A stretch of 64,000 nucleotides of DNA, from the NCBI RefSeq assembly GCF_009727055.1, contig NC_052359.1, positions 7,587,079 through 7,651,078 of the forward strand, read 5' to 3'. How positions within the stretch are numbered: the first letter of the stretch is position 1; each line of letters starts with the position of its first letter. Shown here piece by piece: positions 24,741 through 37,700 of the stretch. The DNA is from Benincasa hispida (Eukaryota > Streptophyta > Magnoliopsida > Cucurbitales > Cucurbitaceae). A program made the translations under genes and the position numbers. The notes under the pieces are model-generated. The model saw only the letters and a list, made by a program, of their open reading frames with translations, did no database searches and had not been told where the DNA came from.

Positions 24741-26009
24741 GATAAAGAAAGAAAAGATAGAGATGCCTTCTCATGTACAATTAAAATATTTAGTGTGCAT
24801 TTATTAGATAGATATCAATTATCCATATCCAACATCTCATTGGAGGGAACTTTTGGTTGCACTCAACAAATATACAATCTCCCCTCTACTATATATTGAA
24901 TGAGTTCAATCAAATAAGAAGATTATGAGGAAGGTTGTTCTCAAATGGATATGAATATTTTGATGGTGTATCTTCATCTACCTCACCTTTATGTTTGACT
25001 CTCTTTAAAACATCTCCCATTTTTCCTCCTAGTTCGTGTGCTTATTACCATCTTCCACGTGGTTACAAATACACCATTGTTTGTGACATTAGAAAATATA
25101 CATATTCATCATATAACCTCATACCACTTGTCAATAATAATATAGCTTTTTTTTCCCAACTAAATTAAATAATGTCCTAATGGTGGGGTGGGGGACATTA
25201 GTGTAGGTAAAAGTCGTCTTCTAATTAAATCACGATGCTATGTTCTTTTTAGGGTTTGATGAATTTACATTTGGTTTCATACTTCTGCTTAACATCGTCA
25301 TATACTTAAATGGATAACTATTGAGATTAACAAATTCGGAATATGGACAATATAATTACGGATAACTATGTCCTTTCTAGAGTTTAATTAAGCTAAATGT
25401 TAACTACTGAGATTAACAAACTCGAAACATGAATACGTAAAACTTACCTCTTAGACATAAATTCATTACGAAATCCACGAACCGTGTACTCTTAACTAGT
25501 CTAATAAAAATTAGAGTAATACTTAAGTGCATTTCATTTTCATACCTCCTTCAATCAAAAAGAGAAAATATATATATGTGAGAAAAATAATATTTTAAAA
25601 AATTTGTCACATGACAATTTATTATCATACATTTGGGTGACTTGTACAAATATTGTGCATTTTTCTAAAAATAATGGACATGAAAAAATGATAATATGTG
25701 CGAAAACAAAAGGCGAAAATGATGAGTACCTTCAACACCTTAATTACCTACTGTTAGACCCAAAAAATAATTATTATACGATTAAATATAGAAATTTGGA
25801 GGAGAAAACGACTTGGTGTAAACATAGGTAGCCTCTGCCTCTTATAAGGAATACAAAATTCAAGCGTTCAAAAAGGCAAACTGATTAAGGCCAAGGGAAT
25901 GGACAAATCTTATCAGAAAACCATTCCCAACTCACAATGACTTACTCCCGTGACACCGTCACCAAACTTAATTCCATACCTAATTTCTTCTTCTCATCTA
26001 CTTTGGGCC
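24741..26009. other. Intergenic, no feature recognised
   Basis: AT-rich sequence with only short unsupported frames. A near-repeated phrase, AACTATTGAGATTAACAAA (25315-25333) and AACTACTGAGATTAACAAA (25402-25420), suggests a small local duplication. Confidence 0.5.
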
Positions 26010-26659
26010 AATGACCCAATATTTGGGCTCAAAATGTCAAACGACTTCTTTAAAAAAAATGTCAAATCTCTGTCAACATCATCGTCATACTAGATTACAA
26101 AATTACCCTCCCCTTTTGTTTTCCATACGAAATTTCTCCCTTCAAACATAACGGTACTCTTGTGTGGAAGTGTCACTCGGTATTCTTGCATGGAAGTGTC
26201 GTTCAATCTCGCTTTGATAAATTGTCCATCTGCTGCCGACATTCGAAGCTCTTGGGCAAATGAATTTAATCTTCGCCGTGCATGTTGTGTATGTTTAGGT
26301 TTTGGGTTGGAATCAGTTGATACGTTCTATGAGTTTCGGAGTTTAGTAATCGGTCGCATCTGTTTGTATTTTGGGTTTCAATGTGTTATATGTCATTAAG
26401 GACGAAGATGAGCTATAGTTAGAGCCAGATAAGGTGAGAGCGAGATTTGCGACAGCAATATAGGTGAAAGAGAAAGCGAGATTTGCGATAGCGATATAGG
26501 CGAAAGAGAGAGCATAATAGGTGAAAGCGATATATGCGAGAACGAGACAATCGAGAGCGATCCAAGCAAGAGTGAGACAAGCAAGAGCGAGTCTAACGAA
26601 ACTTAAACATAATGTATGGTTATTGATTTTTTTTAAGAACCTATCATTTGATAGATTGA

Positions 26660-27338
26660 ACATTCATTTCATGCAGGAGTACTTTAAGATGTTTAAAGGT
26701 TTGAAAATACATAAAGTTGATCGATTTTCTGAGCAAGTAACAAGCTTGGCCCACATTGTGAATGCCAACAAGATTGTGAATGAGAAGCTTACCTGAGGAT
26801 AGTTAAAGATGTTCAAAAGAACAATTTTTGGGCAATTCGTAAACATGGACATTGTATTCAACAACCCACTTGTCCACCATATGCTATTGAGGGAAGTGAA
26901 GGTGAAGAGAGCTGACTCGTCAATTTCTTTGTTAGAGGAAAGGTTGTCACATTTTTTAAAGATGATTTTATGTTGATTACTAGTCTGTGGCGGTCCCCTA
27001 AGTGAATTCTTCAAAGTGATGAGTCCTCAAAAGAACTTGTAATTATGTACTTTGGTAATCAATCGACTTCGAACTCACTCCACCTGAATTTACTAGAAGA
27101 AGAATACAAGAAGTTGGAGATCGAAAATGATGATAATTTTGTTAAGATCACTTTAGTGTATTATACAGAGGTTGCAATGATGGGAAAGAACAAGAAGAAG
27201 AGTGCAGTCTATCATACATTATTTTTAGACGTTGAGGACTTCGATTATTACAACATTCTAGATTGGGATAAAGTTATTTGTGAGAGGACCCTCGACGCCC
27301 TCAAGACTGCATTGAATGATAAGGTTGGTCTATACTAG
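26660..27338 (+). pseudogene. DUF1985-like protein fragment
   Basis: The phrase VRGKVVTFFKDDFMLITSLW followed by RSP (about 26931-26999) continues after an in-frame TGA at 27003 into YFGNQST, LNLLEEEYKKLEIENDD, FVKITLVYYTEVAMMGKNKK and ILDWDKVICERTLDALKTAL (27045-27320). This is the order of blocks in the plant DUF1985 domain, which is found almost only in transposon-borne genes, usually with a C-terminal ULP1-type SUMO protease. The frame also has stops near 26795, so it is dead. The downstream acidic segment (27821-28078) may be a remnant of the linker of the same protein. Confidence 0.65.
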
Positions 27339-27820
27339 GAGAAGGTGAAAGGAAATAAAAATTTACATCCTAAAGTACTCTCTGCGTGGATTTTCCTAAA
27401 CATTCTAGGTAGATGTTCTTTAACATAAGTTTATCTTTGGTTTACCATTAACATAGTTTTGAATATGTTTTGTTTCATATTTAGGTATGGACGTACAAGA
27501 TCCTATCATCGGTAGCGGCAAACATTGCCACTCGAAAGATTAAGGTAGTTGTGCCTCGTATATTACGGTGCTCATGCTCCTACTCGGTATCATTCAAAGT
27601 ATTAGAGAGAGACATCTTTTAGTCTCAAAATGTATGTGTAATCTAGCCACAGTATGTTTATTTGGTTTTTATATTGGCACTAACCATCTTACTGGGTTGG
27701 GTTGTGTTAATTCAAACAAAAGTCAGAGAGGGTCTTATCATGTTCGATGCTAAGAAGAAGTTTCGAGACACCCTAGTCGATTGACGGGTCGTAAGACAAG
27801 TACATTCCGACGTTGAGAGT

Positions 27821-28078
27821 TTGGGAAGCTATAGTAGTTCACAAAGTGGCGGTATTTCAAATGGGGACGATAGTTCAGAAAGTGGGGATGGTGATGGGCA
27901 AGAAGATGCTCAAGGTGGAGAGAGGGATGGTGAATCTAAGGATGACATAGACATCCATGAGTCCATTTACACCTCCAGTGAGGATATGTTTCATGATGTG
28001 CTAGTGGCTCACATACATCCTGAGCCTGAGGAGGAGCGTAAACATGTGCCCACCTTTCAATCGATATTCTTTAGTTAA
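27821..28078 (+). pseudogene. Acidic low-complexity frame of the MULE cargo gene
   Basis: An 85-residue frame rich in Ser, Gly, Asp and Glu (GGISNGDDSSESGDGDGQED and similar), ending in HPEPEEERKHVPTFQS. It lies downstream of the DUF1985 fragment on the same strand and runs into the truncated transposase. Its last 15 residues are antisense to the duplicated breakpoint sequence. It shows no domain of its own. Confidence 0.4.
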
Positions 28079-29897
28079 AGAATTGAAACACTCTGCACTA
28101 TTCGACGTCATGTTGTTGTATCTTCGTTCAGTTTGGTAAACATGTGCCCACCTTTCAAGACCGATATCCTCCAAATATTTCGTTACAACACCATCTCCAA
28201 AACTACGAAGTCGATCCCAATGTGATTGGAACTCTGACATGCAGAATGCCTTGACTGCATCCTTGAACATCCTATCAATCGTATTGTCCTTAAAGTTTGA
28301 AATGATATTATTTTCTATGTGGTACGTGCACAATCCATGAAATTTCATGGGGAAAACTGCACAAATGGCATTGTTGATAGATAACGCTTGATAGGACACG
28401 AACACCAAATTAGGGGGTTCTCCAATGGAACACTTCAAATTCGACATAAACCATTTCAATACTCGATCAGTTTCATTATCCACTATGGCATATGCTAGTG
28501 GGTATACTTGGTTGTCACCGTCCATGGAAACGCCAACCAACATGATCCCTTTGTATCTTCCTTTCAAATGCGACCCATAAATAATTATCACAAGTCAGCA
28601 ACTTGCAAACCCTCAATACAAGGCCCTAATTCCATAAACATATAATTGAAATGCACATCATCTTCAAATTCAATTTCAAACATTGTACTTGGATTCTCCA
28701 TTTTTTAATGCTTCCTCATAAGCATGTAAGATGGTGTATGACTCTTCTAGAGTACCCTTAGTGAAAGCATAGGCAGTTTCCCTTGCACGTCATGCTTTGT
28801 CATAACTTATGTTTACGTCATACTTTTTTTTTCATATCCTCTTGGATGTGATGAGGTTTATAAACACGTCCTATGCCTATAAACTTGTCTTTGATTAGCT
28901 GGCCAACTACCACAGTTGTTGCTTGTCTATGGTCATGATTCAAAATTCCAATAGAACATGTGTGCGTCCGCATATACTTTGTGATCTTGAATATATTATA
29001 CCTTGATATTTTTCACTGCACGAAGGCTCCACTTATAACTCTCCTCAATACATTTGAGAATGAACAAAGACTTACTTGACTTCCTTACCTTATATTCAAA
29101 ATTATGGTTTATGGACAAAGTAGATAATCTCGTTTTCAAGTCACTTTTACTCAAAAAAAAAAAAAAAAAAAAAAAAGTTGACCAACTTCAACATCTGTCC
29201 CAGATGAAAAGTACCAAGCATAATCAATTCTCCTCTATGAAATGAATACCTGGATTGTGGAACCATTGAATCCACTACATAGGACCACAATCTATAGAAT
29301 CCAATCCTGTTGATCTCTCATTACCAACTATGAAAGGACCACGCTCTTCTGGAGGACACAATCCATTGAATTCAATCCTACTGACCTCTCATTACCAAAC
29401 ACTGGTCGATTACTCTGAGTTTCTCTTTCCAAGTCTCATGGATCAATGCGGTCATTGTCTATTGATAATGTTGATGGTTGAGTGTTCATAGACAATGAAA
29501 TATCTTCCTCTTCTAGATTAAACTCATATGATTTCTTGTGTTGTCTGTCTACACTCGTATAATCATTATAACTCATATTCACATTTTCATCATGGTTCGA
29601 TTTTAGCATTACAAATAGTTGAACTCTAAAAAGTTCTTCTCGAAAAAGAAAGAAGCGAACATCACCATCGTTCCGTATGTATTATGGAGGGACTTCATAG
29701 TCAAGCTTATATTTAACTCTCATGATAACATCAAACTCTGAAGAACGTACATTTGTAACCCTGTAAATGTTAGTTTTAAGTTCTCTATACTTCAATGTAA
29801 TAGGTACAATGATTCCTATCAGCTCGCCTCCAATATATAGACTTTGGTTTTCATCCCAATCACCTCTGTATCGAATGAGTAGACACTTTTCTATCAT
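28060..29897 (-). pseudogene. MURA-type Mutator transposase, broken and 3'-truncated
   Basis: The N-terminal block begins at an ATG at 29897: CLLIRYRGDWDENQSLYIGG, then LIGIIVPITLKYREL and FDVIMRVKYKL. The middle (28600-29680) is frameshifted, with FNYMFMELGPCIEGLQVADL still legible near 28620-28660. The catalytic region (28591-28070) reads IIYGSHLKGRYKGIMLVGVS, DNQVYPLAYAIVDNETD, LVFVSYQALSI, FHGLCTYHIENNI and NSAECFNSLTKEYR. In active MURA proteins, the first and second catalytic Asp sit in DGTHLKG and SDRxxSI; here both are Tyr. Homology stops after KEYR near 28070, so the C-terminal part with the CCHC zinc knuckle is missing. The element cannot encode its own transposase. Confidence 0.8.
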
Positions 29898-30831
29898 CTT
29901 ACAAAGCAAGAGAACATTTGTTATTAAGTTGTACAAGCAGATGAATATCAGTCCATTACACAATTGCAATTCTGCTCTCACTCTCTCACGTTCTCGCTCT
30001 CTCTTGCTATCGCTCTCTCTCGCTGTCGCCTTCACTCACTCTCACTCTTTCTTGTTGTCAACCCTTGGTAATGATCTCTCACTCTCACTCTCTCACTCCT
30101 TTCGTTGTGCTATTTACAAACTTTTTTTGACAAATCACACAGCTCCCATGAAACCACATTCTGGAAAAAATCTGTTTCAGTCTGAAAAACCCAATTCTGG
30201 AAAACCTCGTTCAATAAAACTCCGTTCAACAAAACACCGTTGAAGTGAACCCCGTTCAACAAAAACACAGTTGAAATGAAGTTAGATTTTAAAGAATTCA
30301 CCATTATATGTTTAGGAAATTAACGATTTGAGGTTTCAAATAGATTATTTCGTGAAAATTGTCAAATCATTCATACACTAACAAGCAATCACATCATGAA
30401 GGAAGATCGAGAGCGACAGCGAGAAAGGCGAGAGTGAGTGAAGCGAGAGCAAGACCATATCGTGAGGGTGGAATTCCCGTAATCTGGTATGGCGATGACG
30501 TCAAAAAGATCATTTGGCATTTTGGGCCCAAATATTGGATCATCCGTACAAGTTTTCCCTTCATCACCATCACTACTGCCTCCAAACATGATGGCCATTT
30601 TCATCGCCAATTTTGCAGCTATTTCTCTCCTTTGAAAAATCAGGCGCCAACCTCAAGATGTCACGCATGTTCCCTATCTCAGACACCAACAGCTCTAAAT
30701 CCTCAAGATCATGTTCCCTATTTCGTAGTCAATTTCAAAATCAGATTCTTTTTCGGACAAATCTGATTGAATAAAATGAAAAGGCCACATACTTAGAATT
30801 TTAACTAACAGATGAAAGAATGTACTAAAAA

Positions 30832-30837
30832 TTAACG

Positions 30838-30869
<32 letters not shown>

Positions 30870-33252
30870 ACAAATAAACAAGCCCTTCTTCTTTGGGTAA
30901 TGATGGCTTGGTAATCTTATCTCCAGATTTTAGAATCATTCCAGGCCATATATAAGCAGAAAGAGCACCATACCATAAAAGCCTTTGAACTCCTTGTATA
31001 TCACGATCAATTGACAAACCTGTAGATAATAGTATAATTATGTCATTTAAGAAAAACAAGACAAGAATGAAGAATGTGACTCTGAATTCATAAGATAGTT
31101 CAAATTATCGCTTTGTTGAATTTCTACAGTGCATTTGCCAGCAATAATTTCAATTTCCTACTGCTACATGTGATATGAAAGGGATAGGTTTCTCAAATTC
31201 AAACCAGTCAAAGAGGTTTCATTAAGTAATTATCCCTAGACAGTTGGACAGTTCTTTGTTTCAAACTATACTAGTTTCCAAGACCGGAGCTATCAACCAC
31301 CCACAGCCAACTTGGCCATCTCTCCAAAAGACCTATTTCTATTTCTATATATGCCAAGTTAAGTTCTATCATATAATAATCCATAAGTTATGAATTGGAA
31401 ATACTTTATGAAGATACTAGTGAGTACTTAAGCACCTTGGAGAACCATACCCCAAAAACCAACTATTGAGGTGAGAGAGCCAAGCCACTTAAGTACTACA
31501 TTGTCATCCCATTCTAACCAATGTGGGACTAAGGTAGTCCATACTACCTTGGTTCCTAACAAAAACCAGCAAAATTATATGGTAAAGAATGTACCGATCA
31601 ATTTTGGTCCAAGCGAATAAAATGAAAACTTGGTTGAAATTCTTTGGTCAAACGTTCTAAAATTTCATAATCATAATTCTGAATGTAGACTAGAGTGGAA
31701 ACTTTTCTTTGTTTTCCTTCTAGTGGAAACTTATTAAGTTGAGACAATTTCCCTTTTTCTTAAATAAAACCACATAAACAAACAAACATACATACATACT
31801 TGTCAAAATCTTCATTGGACAAGGATCTTACACTTATCAAAATCTTCATTGGACGCACTAGCCTCAATGAACTGCATATTCAGCTGTATCTGAATACTCT
31901 ATAGAAGAGTCATTAAACCTCTCCTTTTGCAGAAGTTTTCTATACTCAATATGAACTGGATGACCTGGAACAAGGTCTACTTTATTTCCTTTGCATAATA
32001 ATACATCAATTTTTTGCAGATCAACATGAGCGACCCAATCCTGAAGTGTCGTCACAAGAGATGAAAGCTGCAATGATAAAATTAGTAGCAGATGACATCA
32101 ACAAAAAATTGATCGTTACAATTGCAGTTTAGAAACTAAATTCCCAGGAGACGTGATATTTGAAAAGAAACAAAATGAAATGATGCAAATAGAAAGGGCT
32201 AACATCGTTCGTGTCAAAGACCATGACCAAGGCAGCCAACTGATTGAACATAGCCAAAGTCTCGATGAATAATTCCTCATGCAAATGAGCCACCGATACA
32301 GAGACATCAGCTGTGTAATATTGTGTATTGATAGTCCAACTGGTTGCCAAGGAAAAATAAATCCAGTTTGAGCTCAAATTTATACCAAGCAACCTAGAAA
32401 ATGCTAGTAATTTTCATTTTGGCCTACATAGAAGGATGTTGATAGCTAGAAGAAAAATGAAAAATTCTTCCACTCACCCATGGGCCGAAACTTGAGATGA
32501 TGAATTCAAAGCGTCTTCAAAGTCCACAGTGAGTAATCCTACAATTTCAGGAAAATATTGGGTACTGAAAATATCAGTCTCTCTGATGCAAACTACCAAG
32601 TAATATGATTTTTTTCCTAATGAAAACAACAACTTTCATCGAGAAAAATGTAATAATGCAAGGGCATATAAAAAAACAAGCCCACAAAAGGAGAGCTCTC
32701 AATATAGAAAGGGACCCCAACCATGTAAAATGACACCTACGGAATTGTTACTAAAAGCCTTCGAAATCAAAGCTCACATAGAAATATGGAAGCAAACAAG
32801 GGACCAAACCTCACTAAAGTCCTTTTCTACTCCTCTAAAATTCCTGTTATCCCATTCACCTCCACAAAATCCATAAAATCGCACACACCCCAGCAAGCCA
32901 TAAAAAGCAACCCTTCTCTGACAGATCGAGGAGGAACTCCTCGATCATAACACTAGTATCCATGTGGCGAGCAAACATGAAAACAACCCCACTTAACTTA
33001 TTATGCTTCTTTTATTATGCAATGATTTTGAACTTCAGTAGAGTCCGTACGGTACCAACTACCAACGGGCATAATAATAATCAGCTTAAGAAACTGCAAC
33101 CAGTAAAAATTGAAATAGCTTGAATTTAGATATGTAAGAGAAAGAGAATTACTAGAGAGGAGGGAGCACTTGACAACATTTGAGGATCCAATGAAAAGGA
33201 TGCCAGGTTGGCTCTCCAAAGGAATTGTATTCAGAGGTAATTCTCCACCCAT
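30832..33252 (-). pseudogene. p34-like alpha/gamma-adaptin-binding (Rab-like) protein, disabled
   Basis: Homologous to the plant counterpart of p34/AAGAB, a GTPase-fold chaperone for clathrin adaptor assembly. Five exons with canonical GT-AG sites: 33252-33153, 32538-32478, 32339-32204, 32067-31832, 31019-30832. Joined, they read GILFIGSSNVVKCSLLSR, LLTVDFEDALNSSSQVSAHG, WTINTQYYTADVSVSVAHLH, LAALVMVFDTND, LQDWVAHVDLQKIDVLLCKG, NKVDLVPGHPVH and, in exon 5, ALSAYIWPGMILKSGDKIT. Three defects show. The P-loop glycine-lysine is Val-Lys. In exon 4 about 25-30 codons usually present are missing and the frame shifts, so SDTAEYAVH ends in TGA at 31864 while FIEASASNEDFDK survives in the next frame. 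The acidic C-terminus is replaced by a poly-Phe tail from a poly-T run. Splice sites remain intact, so decay is recent, or a shorter product is made. Confidence 0.75.
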
Positions 33253-34703
33253 GGTTATTCTTTATTTTGAACTCCAACCATCAAATTTTCTTCGAATAAA
33301 TGTACCAAATAAAGAACACGTCAAGAAATGGCCAAAGCCTTTTGAGGTTTAAAGAGGTGTAGTGTAGTTGAAGGATCTTCAAGCGTAAGATTTGAGTTGG
33401 AGTAAATTAAAAATCATTTATTTCAATTCGTGTATGAGGATAACAAACAGAAAAAACAACCAAAGATGAGAAAATGGCATACAAACAGAAAGTTAAGCTT
33501 AAGAATATTAAGCCCGAGGATTAGACTGAGAGGTTTAAATAACCTGGGTTTAAAAAAACTATGTTTGGAGGGCAGATTTTAGAAGTCTGGATTTAAGAAG
33601 CCTGTGTTTAGAGTGCGAGCTTAATAGCCTAAAAATGAGGTGCAGATTTATAAATCTTTAATTTGTGAAATATTTTCTTACATTTAATCATTGGTTAGAT
33701 TTTAGATTAGTTTAAATTTTTCATGTTAATTATTCTAATATAGTTAGAGGTGGCGACATTCACCGAAGTTGGCCTGCTATGGTCGCCAGAGGGTGGTGGC
33801 CAGAGTTGGTCAATGGCGGTCGGTGATGTCTGGAGGTTGACCAACGTGCTTCCTAGATTAAATTAGAAAAAAAAATAAAAAAAGTAAAAGGTAATCCATG
33901 AATTTGAATAGTTACCATTCAAATTCATAGAAAAATGATGTAAGAAGCTGAAGCTTCCTAAATTCATGCCCTGAACAAGGCTTAGGATGTATAACATCTA
34001 ATCTCAACTCTTAAAACAAACATTCCTATATAATAGAGTTTACTATTCAAACACATAAAAAAAGATGTAGGAAGCTTCCTAAATCCATGCCCCCACTTAT
34101 TTCAGTCGTGAAAGTAACCAAGTAAACCAAAAGTTGACTAAATTCTTGAGAAAAAGAAATGAAATGAGTAATAAGATCTCGTCCAGTTTTTCACTATATA
34201 CTTGCCATTGGTAATTTTTTACCACAATTCCTCCTGTTCCATTAAAAATTTCTGAAGTAGTTACCATATAATGCTTCATTCCTCATGTCTAAATTCTTAA
34301 GGGAAATATTTTTGAAATGAGGTATAAGGTAACTACTTTTTCACTCCACAATTCCTGTGGGCAACTATGTTCCACAGTTCCACCCATTCCATCAATGCAA
34401 ACCCAAAATGAAAACAGATTGGAAGTGGAAAGAATAAATCATGAAAGATCTAGATAACTAAACCAACATAAATGCAGTGCACAAGTTACAGATTATCCAA
34501 AGATTATCCTGAATAACATAACAACCTTCGTCGAAAATGCTATTAATATATTTCCATCTATCCCTCCCCGTAAACTTCCCAAATCAATAATTATATGAGA
34601 GGGTCCATAACAAGCATTCCCTTCAACAGTCATTCTTAACATTGGCCATTGTCTTCAAATTACTTCTCAACAGCCAACTTTGAGAAACCCAGGCACGACC
34701 TAA
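33253..34703. other. Intergenic between p34-like pseudogene and thioredoxin reductase
   Basis: AT-rich, no gene supported. A phrase occurs twice: near 33937 (GATGTAAGAAGCTGAAGCTTCCTAAATTCATGCCC, given here only as a landmark) and near 34065 (GATGTAGGAAGCTTCCTAAA). This indicates a short dispersed duplication. The last 200 bases belong to the 3' untranslated region of the thioredoxin reductase. Confidence 0.5.
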
Positions 34704-37700
34704 TCAATCACTCTTCCCCTCCTGAGAACCAATTTCTTGCAGGTAATGTTCCGCATCCAATGCTGCCATGCAACCTGTACCATACGAAATAAATCTTAGC
34801 CAGCAGATAGGAAGCAACTTCACTTGATCAACCGTTTTGGAGGGGAAGTGAAAAAAATACATGATTTTCGTACAAAAAGAAAACTTTTTAAGAGCAAAAG
34901 GAACAGGGGGCTAAATTTAAAACGAGGTAAATCCCATCGTCTTAGCTTCAATAAATAACTTTCCAAAACAAACAAACACACACACGCGCTAAATCCCCAT
35001 CTTCTTGTTCTATATTTTTCTTCTTTTTTTCTTTTTTCTTTTTTTTTGTGTTTCAAAACTGATAGTTTAACCCAAAAACTACTAAATGGCTCTTAGACAC
35101 ATACTTTAAACTAAAACCAGATTAATTTTACCTTTACCTACAAAAACTTAAATTCAAGGATTTGGGAGGAAGGCAAAGATATAATTGGGAGTTTGATGAC
35201 TGACTTTTTCTTTGGGAGGGAAATCCGGGAAGAAGAGTGGGGGATGAGAGGAATGAACATGTGGACATATAGGTAAACCAAGATAATACAAAACGTTGTT
35301 GAATAAGAAAAACATTACCAATTATTAATTAAAAAACAACATACGTCCACCTTCGTTAGTGTTTAACATATCACTATGTCAGGTCACTGGTTCAAATTGA
35401 GTAATTTCTCAATCTATAGACTAGAACTTCTAGCTTTTTAAATTTTGCAACCAAAAAGAATCTCAACAAAACATAAATATCAAAAATATAATTTATCCAG
35501 ACAAAAAGAATACTGGTATATCAAGTTGGGAGAGTTTTCAAATTCTGAATAATACCTCAAAAATTATATTTAAAGAACTGGTGGTTTTCGCTTAATAATA
35601 AACTATCATAACAACCTAAACACACATAAGTTACCACATGGTAACTAAACAAAAGAATTCAAACTAAAGAACTTAAAGAACCGTAGAGTTCTAAATCAAA
35701 GCTGAAAAAAGAAAAGAAGACAACAAACTGAATCTAACTAAGGAGTTGCATCAAGTACTTGGGAGAAGAAGGGTTGGAAACCAGATAACTCAATTTGGTA
35801 AGGGTTTATAACCCTGATGATTAGGAGCTTTCTAAGCCTGCGTTTGGAATTTTGCTTTTGAGAGCATTAAAAGTGATTATGTACAGCTTTGAGAGTTCAG
35901 TAAGATCGATTGTGAATGAATCTACTAAAATCACTTTTTCAATGCACATTCTCACAATTTAAAAAGTTATTCCCTACTAGCTTTTAAATGTAGAATGTAC
36001 CATTACTTCCTAATATATTGAGTTTAACCAAGTTCTGTTCACTACCCCAGAACTATCAATATGTTTATCTCATGGGCATCCACAGAGGCATGAGCAGGTA
36101 GATAAATAATAACAGTCTGGAAATAATAGAGGAGGAAAGGAGAGAAGAATTTCATTTGACATGGACTTAAATGTTAAAATAATGAAGCAACCTCAAAATT
36201 AAACAATCTTTAGAAATAAAATAATTAATTTATTAGTTTTCTTTATTTTTAAAAAACAAACAAACAAATGGAACCACTAACCGCAAAAATGTTAAAAGCA
36301 CAGAACTATCTCATAAGCCAAATGGTCTATTGAGAATATTACAAAATGGTAGGTCAAGATTAAACATGTTTCTGAGGTGCTATGACATGAATTTCCCTCT
36401 TCCATTCACACTCACACGCAATCTTTGAGGTTGAAGAAGTATGTGAGTCATTTGTATTTTTGGATGATTTGGGTTAAAAGGAATAGAAGCATCTTCTCCA
36501 ATGGTTAGAGACAAATTTCGAGAATGTTCGGAAAATTACCACCTATTTTACGTCTTCATGGTGCACAAGGCATGTAGCTTCTTTAAATTATTTGCTAACC
36601 AGTATTTGAACTAATTGGACGTCATATCCTGATTAAATTAGGGAGAGGATTCTTCATCTTCTCCTATTTAGATCAATTAGTATGCATGTCTGGTTATGTT
36701 CCTCATGCCTTTCACTATTGAGATTACATCTTAACTACGAAACTAGATGCAAAGGCTCAAAACACAGGCACCAAGTACTTGGAAGTTCATCCTCATGGAC
36801 TTCAATCATTTCCTTTTACTGGACTTTACGAAACTAGATGCAACGTTTGCAATAGATTTGGATATAGACAGTTCGGAGTTAACTTTTCGTTACATAATCT
36901 AATATACATCCACCTTCAAATCTACCACTAACAGAAGGAAGACGTTTGTTAATTTGTATGAGCTCATTCCCAATGGAGAGAAATGAAGTTAAGAAAAGAA
37001 TTAAAACAGGGAGAAGGAAAATGAGTATGGAAAGCGGAAACATTTTTACTGACCCGTTCCAGCAGCAGTGATAGCTTGTCTGTACTTCTTGTCTTGAACA
37101 TCGCCAGCAGCAAAGACACCCCGGATACTGGTCTGCGTCGTCCCAGGCTTCGTCAACACATAGCCATCAGAATCGAGTTGGAGTTGTCCAGCTAAGAATT
37201 TGGTGGCTGGTTCGTGACCAATAGCGAAGAACAATCCGGAAACCTTCAAATCAGAAACCTTTCCGGAGACCAGATCATGGACCTTCAGACCTCCCAGGAC
37301 TCGCCCGTTATCGTCGCCGTAAGCTTCCTTAACCACCGAATTCCAAATCACCTCGATTTTAGGGTTACTGGAGACGCGCTGTTGCATGATCTTGGAAGCT
37401 CTGAAAGCGTCTCTTCGGTGGATAATATACACTTTAGAGCCATACTTGGTGAGGAAATTGGCTTCTTCCATGGCGGAATCTCCACCCCCAATGACCGCCA
37501 AGGGCTTGTTTCTGAATAGAGGCGCAGCGCCATCACAGACAGCGCAAGCCGAAATACCTCGGTTCCAGTACCCATCGGCTTCACCGGAGCCAGGAAACGT
37601 CAATCGCTTGGCAACGGCACCAGTGGCGACAATCACAGAATCGGCGAGGACGGTTTTTGAATCAGCAAAGACCTTAAATGGCTTGGATGAGAAATCGACC

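Larger units (their letters stand above)
26010..30560. mobile_element. Mutator-like element (MULE) carrying a DUF1985-type gene
   Basis: The two ends are inverted. CCCAATATTTGGGCTCAAAA at about 26015-26034 reads as CCAATATTTGGGCCCAAAA on the opposite strand at about 30518-30536. The similarity continues inward (ATACTAGATTACAAAATTACC left, ATACCAGATTACGGGAATTCC right), so the inverted repeats exceed about 90 bp. Both subterminal zones are rich in GCGAGAGCGA-type motifs (26400-26590 and, inverted, 29970-30100). Inside, a DUF1985-like reading frame (+) faces a MURA-type transposase (-). Elements of this kind combining MURA and ULP1/DUF1985 genes are known from melon and other plants; here no ULP1 protease domain was found. 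Exact termini and the 9-bp target duplication expected for MULEs were not resolved. Confidence 0.7.

Noticed and set aside
29682..30243. Overlapping frames with RERERE/SLSLSLS stretches
   Set aside because: These come from the CTCTCGCT-rich subterminal repeats of the MULE. Only the part from 29897 downward on the minus strand has transposase homology.
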